Assembly (NCBI GenBank): GCA_046154545.1 | Contig: JBJXGC010000060.1 | Span: 1-6,351 of the forward strand | DNA: 6,351 bases | DNA from: JBJXGC01 sp046154545 | Lineage (GTDB): Bacteria > Chloroflexota > Dehalococcoidia > Tepidiformales > Tepidiformaceae | Reading direction: 5' to 3' | Part shown: positions 1-5,492 of the stretch, piece by piece | Position numbering within the stretch: the stretch's first letter is position 1 | Layout of the letters: every line of letters begins with the position of its first letter | Made by a program: the position numbers and the translations under genes | The notes under the pieces: model-generated | Databases searched by the model: none | Seen by the model: the letters and a program-made list of their open reading frames with translations, nothing else | Told to the model about the DNA's origin: nothing

Positions 1-1304
1 CGCAGTTCGAACTCGCTGATGTGGCGGCGGAAGCGCTCCCATTCGATCCGCTTGTTCGCGATCAAGCTCTCGAAGACGTGGTCGCCCAGGGCCTTGCGCA
101 GGAAGGGTGATGCCTCAGCCTCCTCGATCGCCTCGATCAGGCTGCCGGGGAGCATTTCGATGCCCCGGGCCGCGCGGTCCGCGGGGGACATCTCGAAGAC
201 GTTCTCTTCGACCGGCTCTGGCAACGGGCGTTCGTTCTCGATGCCGTCGAGGCCGGCCGCGAGCATCGCCGCGAAGGCGAGGTATGGGTTGCAGGCCGGG
301 TCGGGGCTGCGGTACTCGATGCGCGTGTGCGTCTCACGGCCGGGCTTGTACTCCGGGATGCGGATGAGGTCGCTGCGGTTACGGCGCGCCCAGCTCAAGT
401 AGACCGGCGCTTCGAAACCAGGCAGCAGCCGCTTGTAGCTATTCACCCACTGGTTGCAGACGAGCGTCATGGCGCGCGAGTTGTGGAGCATTCCGGCGAT
501 GTAGCCGCGGGCGATGGCGCTCAGGTGATAGGGGTCCTCCTGGTCGAAGAAGGCGTTCCGTTCGCCCTTGAAGAGCGACTGGTGGACGTGCATCCCGCTG
601 CCGTTGACGCCCTCGATCGGCTTCGGCATGAAGGTCGCGTAGACGTTGTTGGCGAGCGCGATCTCCTTCACCACGAGGCGATAGGTCATGGCGTTGTCGG
701 CCATCGTCAGGGCGTCGGTGTACCGGAGGGCGATCTCATGTTGGCTGGGCGCCACCTCATGGTGGCTGTACTCGACCTCGATGCCCATCTGTTCGAGCGT
801 GAGGACGGTGTCGCGCCGGAGGTCGTGGGCGGCGTCGGCCGTCTGGTCGAAATAGCCGCCGCGGTCGAGCGGGACCGTCGTCGCGGAGTCCCTGAAGTAG
901 AAGTACTCCATCTCCGGGCTGACATAGAACGTGTAGCCGAGGTCGGCGGCGCGCTTGAGCTGGCGCTTCAGGACGTAGCGGGGGTCACCTTCGAACGGCC
1001 GTCCGTCTGGCGTGATGATGTCGCAGAACATGCGGGCGACGCCGGACTCTTTCGGACGCCAGGGGACGAGCTGGAAGGTCGTGGGGTCGGGGACCGCGAG
1101 CATGTCGGACTCGTCGATGCGGGCGAAGCCTTCGATGCTCGAGCCGTCGAAGCCCATGCCCTCGTCCAGCGCTTTCTCGAGCTCTTCGACGGTGATGGCG
1201 AAGCTCTTGAGGCTGCCGACGATGTCGGTGAACCAGAGGCGGATGAACTTGACGTCGTTCTCGCGGCAGGCGGAGATGACGTAGCTGGCCGATTCGTTCG
1301 TCAT
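1..1304 (-). CDS. glnA: Glutamine synthetase, type I-alpha (3' end cut by window edge)
   Basis: Makes glutamine from glutamate, ammonia and ATP in the cytoplasm; the central ammonium-assimilation enzyme, normally a dodecamer. The reverse strand reads 434 residues without a stop and runs off the window at FEL, so only a few C-terminal residues are missing (family about 440-450). Visible family marks: GFDGSSIEGFARIDESDM (51-68), metal-binding Glu in EMEYF (E131, E133), HHEVAPSQHE (181-190), NGSGMHVHQS (234-243, with H239), the flap Glu in LPGFEAP (E298), RNRS (308-311) and TRIEYRSPDPACNPYLAFA (327-345). The length and absence of the insertion and adenylylation-site region of GSI-beta place it in GSI-alpha. 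An Arg at residue 62 matches the position linked to glutamine feedback in Bacillus GS. The ATG at 1304 is chosen for the AGGAG 7 nt upstream. It is divergent from cca. Confidence 0.96.
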   Translation of the reverse strand, partial: MTNESASYVISACRENDVKFIRLWFTDIVGSLKSFAITVEELEKALDEGMGFDGSSIEGFARIDESDMLAVPDPTTFQLVPWRPKESGVARMFCDIITPDGRPFEGDPRYVLKRQLKRAADLGYTFYVSPEMEYFYFRDSATTVPLDRGGYFDQTADAAHDLRRDTVLTLEQMGIEVEYSHHEVAPSQHEIALRYTDALTMADNAMTYRLVVKEIALANNVYATFMPKPIEGVNGSGMHVHQSLFKGERNAFFDQEDPYHLSAIARGYIAGMLHNSRAMTLVCNQWVNSYKRLLPGFEAPVYLSWARRNRSDLIRIPEYKPGRETHTRIEYRSPDPACNPYLAFAAMLAAGLDGIENERPLPEPVEENVFEMSPADRAARGIEMLPGSLIEAIEEAEASPFLRKALGDHVFESLIANKRIEWERFRRHISEFEL

Positions 1305-1311
1305 GGCGCGA

Positions 1312-1316
1312 CTCCT
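1312..1316 (-). promoter_or_regulatory. Ribosome binding site of glnA
   Basis: On the reverse strand AGGAG stands 7 nt before the ATG at 1304. This fixes the glnA start and shows that glnA has a transcribed leader, unlike several neighbouring genes. Confidence 0.75.
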
Positions 1317-1321
1317 GGAGA

Positions 1322-1349
1322 GCTGCTAGCTGCTAGCCGCTGGCTGCTC
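1322..1349. repeat. Imperfect 7-bp tandem array (four units) in the glnA leader
   Basis: Read on the plus strand in steps of seven the units are GCTGCTA, GCTGCTA, GCCGCTG and GCTGCTC. Two are identical and two are diverged. The array lies between the glnA ribosome binding site and the proposed glnA -10 box, so it would be in the mRNA leader. It contains two GCTAGC palindromes. The 7-bp step is the same as that of the perfect array 40 bp away, although the unit sequence differs. Confidence 0.55.
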
Positions 1350-1356
1350 GCACCCA

Positions 1357-1362
1357 AGGATA
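1357..1362 (-). promoter_or_regulatory. Candidate -10 box of glnA
   Basis: TATCCT on the reverse strand matches four of six bases of TATAAT and would start transcription near 1350, giving a leader of about 45 nt. I see no convincing -35 at 16-18 nt spacing (the bases there are GC-rich), so either the promoter is activator-dependent or the call is wrong. Confidence 0.3.
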
Positions 1363-1390
1363 GCGCGAGAGTGTTTCGTGCGCGTGTAGC

Positions 1391-1428
1391 GAGGCATGAG
1401 GCATGAGGCATGAGGCATGAGGCATGAG
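1391..1428. repeat. Perfect heptanucleotide tandem repeat, 5.4 copies of GAGGCAT
   Basis: Five exact head-to-tail copies of GAGGCAT (1391-1425) are followed by GAG. The array sits in the divergent glnA/cca region. Each unit carries a GAGG (Shine-Dalgarno-like) and an ATG, so the array repeats SD-plus-ATG every 7 nt in shifting frames. It ends five bases before the proposed cca -10 box, so it covers the cca -35 region. Confidence 0.9.
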
Positions 1429-1433
1429 TGTCC

Positions 1434-1439
1434 TACACT
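1434..1439 (+). promoter_or_regulatory. Leaderless-type -10 box of cca
   Basis: TACACT (TANNNT form) lies 7 nt before the ATG at 1447, so transcription would begin at or next to the start codon. No Shine-Dalgarno sequence sits at the right distance before that ATG, as expected for a leaderless mRNA. The bases 17 nt upstream (1411-1416) fall inside the heptamer array and do not resemble TTGACA. Confidence 0.5.
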
Positions 1440-1446
1440 TGACTCC

Positions 1447-2838
1447 ATGCCGGAACGTGCCGCGTTCGTGGATGCCTTCGCCGGGTCGGGCCACCAGCTG
1501 TGGGTGGTGGGCGGCGCCTTGCGCGATCAGCTCCTCGGCCGGGGCGGGGTGGATGAAGACTTCGCGACCGACGCCCTCCCGGATGTGATCGAAACCATCG
1601 CCCGGGGGCTCGGCCGCCAGGTGACGACGGTCGGGCAGCGCTTCGGGACGATCGGCGTGCTCCTCGACGGGCGCTGGTCGGAGGTCACCACCTTCCGGGG
1701 CGATTCGTATACCGCGGGCACCCGCTGGCCCGAGGTCACCTTCGGGACATCGATCGAAGAGGACCTCGCCCGCCGCGACTTCACCGTCAACGCCCTCGCC
1801 CGCGACACCGCCTCGGGCCGCGAACTCGACCTTTTCGGCGGCCGGGAAGACCTCGCAGGTGGCCTGATCCGGGCGGTTGGCGAACCGGTCTTGCGCTTCC
1901 GCGAAGACCCGCTCCGCATCCTCCGGGGCCTGCGCTTCGCCAGCCAGCTCGCCTTCGCGGTCGACCCAGCGACCCTGGCCGGGATGGCGGAGACGGCGCC
2001 GCTCCTGGCCACGCTCTCACAGGAGCGGGTGACGGCCGAACTCGACAAGCTCCTCCAGGGCCGCGCCCCCGGCCGCGGCCTGGATCTTTTACGCGAGTGC
2101 GGCGCCCTCCCGGTGATCCTCCCTGAATTCGCCGGCATGGTTGGCTGCGAACAGAACCGCTTCCACCGCCTCGACGTCTGGGGGCACACCGTCGCCACAG
2201 TCGATGCGATGGCGATGGGCGGCGGGGACGGCCGTGTCCGCCGCTGGGCAGCGCTCCTGCATGACCTTGGCAAGCCCGGGGTGCGCCACATCAAGCCGAA
2301 CGGTGAGTGGGGCTTCTACCGCCACGAGACGGTGGGCGCGCTCCTCGTGGGGCCACTGCTGGAACGGCTGAAGTTTGGCCGCCAGGACACGGCGCTCGTC
2401 GAACTCCTGGTGCGCCGCCACATGGACCGGCCCGACCCGGCCGACCGCCGTTCCGTGCGCCGCTTCATCTCGCGCTGCGAAGGCCACTGGCGCGACCTCG
2501 TCGCCCTCAAGCGGGCCGACAACGCCAGCCATACGTACGACGACACGGCCTACCACGACCAGCTCGCAACGGCCTGCGCCCGGGCCGAGGAAGAGGAGGC
2601 GGCCGCCCTGCGGGCCGAGAGCCCTCTCACCGGCGACGATCTCGTGCGTCTCGCCGGGCGGCCGCCGGGACCCTGGATCAAACCGATCAAACGGCGGCTG
2701 AGCGAGATGGTGCTTGATGGCGATATGGCGCCAGGCGACAGGGTGGCGGCCGAACGGATCGCGCGGAGGATGATGGCCCGGGAGGCCGGTCAGGAGCGAG
2801 CCGGGTCAGGCTTCGCCGACGCCAAGTTCGGCGAGTAA
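1447..2838 (+). CDS. cca: CCA tRNA nucleotidyltransferase, class II, with HD domain
   Basis: Adds or repairs the 3'-terminal CCA of tRNA without a nucleic acid template. Numbered from ATG 1447 (463 aa): N-terminal pol-beta nucleotidyltransferase head with GG..RD (G22, G23, R26, D27) and the metal-binding pair D36/D38 in VDEDFAT; E79 in EVTTFRGD; motif B RRD in EDLARRDFTVNA (105-116); motif D EDPLR (153-157) in EDPLRILRGLRFA, whose Asp and Arg act as the protein template for CTP/ATP; ERVTAEL (193-199). A C-terminal HD domain follows, with H247 and LLHDLGKP (HD at 272-273). The head could also belong to a CC- or A-adding enzyme or a poly(A) polymerase, but one complete gene with EDxxR favours full CCA addition. 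An in-frame ATG at 1417 inside the heptamer array would add 10 residues; I prefer 1447 because of the TACACT box. The 3' end overlaps arsC by 33 bp. Confidence 0.93.
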   Translation: MPERAAFVDAFAGSGHQLWVVGGALRDQLLGRGGVDEDFATDALPDVIETIARGLGRQVTTVGQRFGTIGVLLDGRWSEVTTFRGDSYTAGTRWPEVTFGTSIEEDLARRDFTVNALARDTASGRELDLFGGREDLAGGLIRAVGEPVLRFREDPLRILRGLRFASQLAFAVDPATLAGMAETAPLLATLSQERVTAELDKLLQGRAPGRGLDLLRECGALPVILPEFAGMVGCEQNRFHRLDVWGHTVATVDAMAMGGGDGRVRRWAALLHDLGKPGVRHIKPNGEWGFYRHETVGALLVGPLLERLKFGRQDTALVELLVRRHMDRPDPADRRSVRRFISRCEGHWRDLVALKRADNASHTYDDTAYHDQLATACARAEEEEAAALRAESPLTGDDLVRLAGRPPGPWIKPIKRRLSEMVLDGDMAPGDRVAAERIARRMMAREAGQERAGSGFADAKFGE

Positions 2839-3234
2839 CCCTTCCACCCGCGCCCGGATCTCGTCCCGTACCCGGCGCACGGCCTCGATCGGCTTCCCCG
2901 CGGGGTCTTCGAGCTCCCAATCGAGGTAGCGTTTGCCGGGGTAGAGAGGACAGGCGTCGCCGCAGCCCATCATGACGACCACGTCGGCCGCGCGCACCGC
3001 GTCGCCGGTGAGCGGTTTGGGGAACTCGTGCGAGAGGTCGATCTCCAGCTCAGCCATGGCCTGGACGACCGCCGGGTTGATCGTGTCGGCCGGGGCCGAC
3101 CCCGCCGAGCGGACCATGACGCGGCCGTCCGAGAGCTTCGCCAGCAGTCCCGCCGCCATCTGCGACCTCCCGGCGTTGTGGACACAGACGAAGAGGACCT
3201 CGGGGGCATGGCCAGCGGTCGCCTCAGTGCTCAA
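2806..3234 (-). CDS. arsC: Arsenate reductase, thioredoxin/LMW-phosphatase type
   Basis: Reduces arsenate to arsenite in the cytoplasm through a cysteine relay. The 142 aa show the LMW protein-tyrosine-phosphatase P-loop CX5R as CVHNAGR (C17-R23) near the N terminus, then SAGSAPAD (43-50) and MGCGDACPLYPGKRYLDW (89-106), with D110-P111 after it. C17, C91 and C95 supply the nucleophile and resolving cysteines of the thioredoxin-coupled family. The CGDAC spacing resembles actinobacterial ArsC more than the Staphylococcus pI258 enzyme, whose two resolving cysteines are further apart. The start is TTG at 3234: it forms TTGA with the aquaporin stop, has GAGGAG 8 nt upstream, and no ATG precedes the catalytic loop. 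The coupling points to an arsenic-detoxification pair with the channel gene. A plain tyrosine phosphatase is less likely because of the C91/C95 pair. Confidence 0.93.
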   Translation of the reverse strand: MSTEATAGHAPEVLFVCVHNAGRSQMAAGLLAKLSDGRVMVRSAGSAPADTINPAVVQAMAELEIDLSHEFPKPLTGDAVRAADVVVMMGCGDACPLYPGKRYLDWELEDPAGKPIEAVRRVRDEIRARVEGLLAELGVGEA

Positions 3235-3914
3235 CGCGGGGGCTCCTCGAACTTTGGCTCGCGCAGCAGTTCGTAGACGGCGGCGGCGAGCAGCGCCCCG
3301 GCGATGGGGCCGGCCCAGTAGACCCAGTGCGCGTCCCAGACGTTCGCGGCCACGGCTGGCCCAAACGTGCGGGCCGGGTTCAGGGAGGCGTTCGCGACCG
3401 GCCCCCAGCCGGTAGCGGCGAAGCCGACGTAGCCGCCAATGGCGATCGCGGCGAAGGCGCCCTGGGCGCGGGCATCCGTCGCCACCGCGAAGACCACGAA
3501 GGCGAGGAAGAAGGTCAGGATCACCTCGGACCAGAAGGCCGCATCGGCGCCGTTGATGCGGGGCGCGGTCGCCCCGGCGTCCCCTGCATCGCCGACGATG
3601 GCGACGATGGCGAGGGCGGCGAGGACGGCGCCGGCCAGCTGGGCGGCGATGTAGCCTAGTGCCCGGCCGGTGCTGATCCGGCCCAGTGCCCGGAAGGCGA
3701 TCGTCATCGCCGGGTTGATGTGGCAGCCAGAGATGTGTCCGAGCGAGAAGATCATGACCATCACGATCAGGCCGAACGACATCCCCACGCCCACGCCCGA
3801 GACGGCCCCCCCGCTCGCGGCGTTCACCGCTGCCGCACCGGGGCCGGCAAAGACGAGGGCGAACGTCCCGATGGCCTCGGCGAGGAAGGGGGCGAGGCGG
3901 GGCTGGGGTCGCAC
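3231..3914 (-). CDS. Aquaporin / MIP family channel, probably AqpS-like arsenite conduit
   Basis: Passive inner-membrane channel of the major intrinsic protein family, 227 aa, the usual length for a six-helix MIP. Both half-helix signatures are intact: GHISGCHINPAMTIA (59-73) and NASLNPARTFGPA (175-187). Hydrophobic segments fit helices near 10-32, 41-59, 84-107, 127-146, 152-169 and 196-217. Hand alignment to AqpZ places the aromatic/arginine filter at F47 (H2), A167 (H5), A176 (LE1) and R182 (LE2). The water-channel His is replaced by Ala, which suggests a wider pore than AqpZ. It is the gene directly before arsC (TTGA overlap), like aqpS-arsC in Sinorhizobium, so arsenite efflux by diffusion is the likely role; water or glycerol transport remains possible. 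The start is GTG 3914, 6 nt after a TACCGT box, with no Shine-Dalgarno sequence. Confidence 0.9.
   Translation of the reverse strand: MRPQPRLAPFLAEAIGTFALVFAGPGAAAVNAASGGAVSGVGVGMSFGLIVMVMIFSLGHISGCHINPAMTIAFRALGRISTGRALGYIAAQLAGAVLAALAIVAIVGDAGDAGATAPRINGADAAFWSEVILTFFLAFVVFAVATDARAQGAFAAIAIGGYVGFAATGWGPVANASLNPARTFGPAVAANVWDAHWVYWAGPIAGALLAAAVYELLREPKFEEPPR
3243..3248 (-). promoter_or_regulatory. Ribosome binding site of arsC, supporting the TTG start
   Basis: GAGGAG on the reverse strand lies 8 nt before TTG 3234, inside the last codons of the aquaporin gene. It makes the unusual TTG start credible and indicates that arsC is translated from the aquaporin mRNA, with its own ribosome loading as well as stop-start coupling. 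Confidence 0.7.
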
Positions 3915-3920
3915 CGGGCG

Positions 3921-3949
3921 ACGGTATGGCCCATGCGTTAACGGATCAA
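3921..3949 (-). promoter_or_regulatory. Promoter of the aquaporin-arsC unit (leaderless type)
   Basis: On the reverse strand TTGATC (3949-3944) and TACCGT (3926-3921) are separated by exactly 17 nt, and the GTG start follows the -10 box by 6 nt. The -35 matches TTGACA at its first four bases and the -10 has the TANNNT form. The aquaporin mRNA would therefore begin at or next to its start codon. Confidence 0.5.
3936..3943. promoter_or_regulatory. Palindrome CGTTAACG between -35 and -10 boxes (possible operator core)
   Basis: A perfect 8-bp palindrome, the only AT-containing symmetric site in this otherwise GC-rich gap, lies in the spacer of the proposed aquaporin promoter, where a repressor could block polymerase. 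It is too short to assign to a regulator family, and no arsR is present in the window. Confidence 0.25.
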
Positions 3950-3976
3950 CCCGCGGGACGAGGGCCGCGCGAGGCG

Positions 3977-5377
3977 TCAGCCGCCGATGCGGGACCAGGC
4001 GCCCCGCGGCGCGGGGCCGGGCCGGGTCAGCTCTTCAGCGGCGTCGAGCCCGTTGCGGCGGATAACCTCGGAGTACATGGCGGCGCTCGCCTTGAGGATG
4101 CGCTCCTGGGTGGCGAAGTCGGTGTAAACCATCCCGAACCGCTTGCTGAAGCCGTACGACCACTCGAAGTTGTCCATCAGCGACCACTGGTAGTAAGCGC
4201 GCACGTCGCAGCCGTCGCGGATGGCGCCGTAGAGCCCGGCGAGGAAGCCGCCGAGGAGGTCGATGCGGGTGTCGTCGTTGATGACGCCGTCTTCGGGCAC
4301 GGTGTTGTCGCAGACGCCGTTCTCCGTGATGTAGATCTTCGGACGGTCGTACTCCTTCGTCACCCAGCGGACGAAGTCGCCGAGCGAGTGTGGGGCCATC
4401 TCGTAGCCCATGGGGAGGAGGGGCAGGGTGGGCGGCGCGTCCCGGAAGCCGGTGCCGCTCGATGGGTCGGCCATGACCCGCTGGCGGGAGTAGAGGTTGA
4501 CGCCGAGGAAGTCAGTAGGCGAGGCGATGGCGTCCATATCCCCCCGTTCGATCGGCAGGGGCGCGCCCCGTTCGGCGTAGTACTTGAGCACCGAGGCGGG
4601 GTAGCCCTTGCCGAAGACCGGGCCGTGGAAGAGGCGCGAATCGAAGTCGCGCGCCAGTTCGACGGCCACCGCGGTCTCCGGCGAGTCGTCCGCCGGTTCG
4701 TAGCTGCTGTTCGAGTTGGTGATGCCGATCTCGCCCTTGACGCCGCTCGCGCGGAAGGCCTGGACCGCCTGGCCGTGGGCGAGGAGGGCGTGGTGGATGG
4801 CCCGGGCCGTGATGCCGATGTCCTTGATCCCCGGCGCCATGAACGCGTGGCGATGGCCGAACATGGTGAAGATGTACGGCTCATTGAGCGTGATCCAGCG
4901 GCTCACCCGGTCGCCGAAGCGGCGGTACATCACCTCGGCGTAGTCGGTGAAGTAGCCGGCGATGTCGCGGTTCGCCCATCCGCCGAGGTCCTGGAGGGCC
5001 TGCGGGAGGTCCCAGTGGTAGAGCGTCAGGGCCGGCTGGATGTTGTGGGCGAGCAGTTCGTCGATCAGACGGTCGTAGAAGGCGAGGCCCTTCTCGTTCA
5101 CGGGCCCGCGGCCGTAGGGGAAGATGCGCGACCAAGAGACGGAAAAGCGATAGGTCTGGAGGCCGAGACGGGCCATCAGGGCGACGTCGTCTTTGTAGCG
5201 GTGGTAGTGGTCGCAGGCCACGTCGCCGGTGTCGCCGTCCTGGACGCGCCCGGGCTGGTGGGCGTAGGTGTCCCAGATCGAGAGGCCACGGTCGTCCTCG
5301 TTGTACGCGCCTTCGACCTGGTAGGAGGCGGCGGCGGCGCCCCACTGGAAGCCTTCGGGAAACTGGAGAAAGGCCAT
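3977..5377 (-). CDS. GH1 family beta-glucosidase
   Basis: Retaining glycoside hydrolase that removes terminal beta-linked glucose (often also galactose or fucose) from cello-oligosaccharides and glucosides. The 466-aa (beta/alpha)8 barrel is full length. Family marks are the N-terminal FPEGFQWGAAAASYQVEGAY (6-25, with Q20 of the -1 subsite), YHWDLPQAL (120-128, H121), acid/base E166 in TLNEP (163-167), NLYSRQ (294-299), nucleophile E352 in YITENG (349-354), and W398/E405/W406 in QWSLMDNFEWSYGF (397-410). There is no signal peptide, so it is intracellular and depends on sugar uptake encoded elsewhere. The ATG at 5377 has GAGG 7 nt upstream and the conserved N terminus begins within six residues of it. 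The gene is followed after 62 bp by the aquaporin gene on the same strand, probably a separate transcription unit. A 6-phospho-beta-glucosidase is not ruled out by sight but fits less well. Confidence 0.95.
   Translation of the reverse strand: MAFLQFPEGFQWGAAAASYQVEGAYNEDDRGLSIWDTYAHQPGRVQDGDTGDVACDHYHRYKDDVALMARLGLQTYRFSVSWSRIFPYGRGPVNEKGLAFYDRLIDELLAHNIQPALTLYHWDLPQALQDLGGWANRDIAGYFTDYAEVMYRRFGDRVSRWITLNEPYIFTMFGHRHAFMAPGIKDIGITARAIHHALLAHGQAVQAFRASGVKGEIGITNSNSSYEPADDSPETAVAVELARDFDSRLFHGPVFGKGYPASVLKYYAERGAPLPIERGDMDAIASPTDFLGVNLYSRQRVMADPSSGTGFRDAPPTLPLLPMGYEMAPHSLGDFVRWVTKEYDRPKIYITENGVCDNTVPEDGVINDDTRIDLLGGFLAGLYGAIRDGCDVRAYYQWSLMDNFEWSYGFSKRFGMVYTDFATQERILKASAAMYSEVIRRNGLDAAEELTRPGPAPRGAWSRIGG
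4001..4017. other. Perfect GC hairpin in the 3' end of the GH1 gene
   Basis: GCCCCGC, a 3-nt loop (GGC) and GCGGGGC form a perfect 7-bp all-GC stem within the last codons of the beta-glucosidase gene, 22 nt before its stop. No T run follows in the transcribed direction, so it is not a classical terminator. It could stabilise the mRNA end or slow polymerase before the aquaporin promoter, or be chance in GC-rich DNA. Confidence 0.35.
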
Positions 5378-5384
5378 GGTGGCG

Positions 5385-5388
5385 CCTC
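5385..5388 (-). promoter_or_regulatory. Ribosome binding site of the GH1 gene
   Basis: GAGG on the reverse strand lies 7 nt before ATG 5377, supporting that start and a leadered mRNA. Confidence 0.5.
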
Positions 5389-5445
5389 GCGGGCATGAGA
5401 TTCGCCAGGAGGCGCTCGACGCATCGGGCCGCCACGGCGCTGCCC

Positions 5446-5451
5446 AGTATA
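5446..5451 (-). promoter_or_regulatory. Candidate -10 box of the GH1 gene
   Basis: TATACT on the reverse strand (five of six matches to TATAAT) would start transcription near 5440 and give a leader of about 60 nt. No good -35 is visible at 17 nt. The 8-bp palindrome CTTGCAAG (5453-5460) lies immediately upstream, between this box and the divergent plus-strand promoter, where one regulator could act on both. Confidence 0.4.
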
Positions 5452-5480
5452 GCTTGCAAGGGCCGCGTCATCGCCTGGCG

Positions 5481-5486
5481 TACAAT
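5481..5486 (+). promoter_or_regulatory. Leaderless-type -10 box of the 81-aa/nucleotidyltransferase pair
   Basis: TACAAT (five of six matches to TATAAT) lies 6 nt before the GTG at 5493, so the mRNA would begin at or next to that codon. A TTGCAA occurs at 5454-5459, but its 21-nt spacing is long for a -35. The box is the best reason to call the short ORF a gene and to choose GTG 5493 as its start. Confidence 0.55.
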
Positions 5487-5492
5487 GGCCGG

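Noticed and set aside
327..1406. A 359-aa plus-strand frame antisense to glnA
   Set aside because: It is a shadow of the unmistakable glutamine synthetase frame, with low-complexity Val/Ala/Glu/Asp content and no family signature.
1391..1428. Heptamer array as a CRISPR or iteron origin
   Set aside because: The units are 7 bp with no spacers, and there are no cas genes, DnaA boxes or rep gene. It is a simple tandem repeat.
1417..1446. ATG 1417 as the cca start, with GAGG 8 nt upstream
   Set aside because: Both SD and ATG are products of the tandem repeat. The extra ten residues are not family-conserved, and the TACACT box would start the mRNA downstream of it. It is kept as an alternative only.
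1527..2556. Minus-strand frames of 255 and 155 aa inside cca
   Set aside because: These are Ser/Arg/Pro-rich or Ala/Val-rich shadows opposite conserved CCA-enzyme motifs, with no RBS or family match.
3950..3957. Palindrome CCCGCGGG upstream of the aquaporin promoter
   Set aside because: All-GC 8-mers of this kind are expected by chance at this base composition, so there is no reason to call an operator.
4001..4017. GC hairpin as a Rho-independent terminator of the GH1 gene
   Set aside because: It lies before the GH1 stop codon and has no T run in the transcribed direction.
3926..5398. A 490-aa open frame on the plus strand, antisense to the GH1 gene
   Set aside because: It mirrors the GH1 gene codon for codon. 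Its composition (Val, Ala, Glu, Asp, Gly, Arg) is what the complement of GC-rich codons gives, and it has no recognisable domain. GH1 has all its catalytic motifs.
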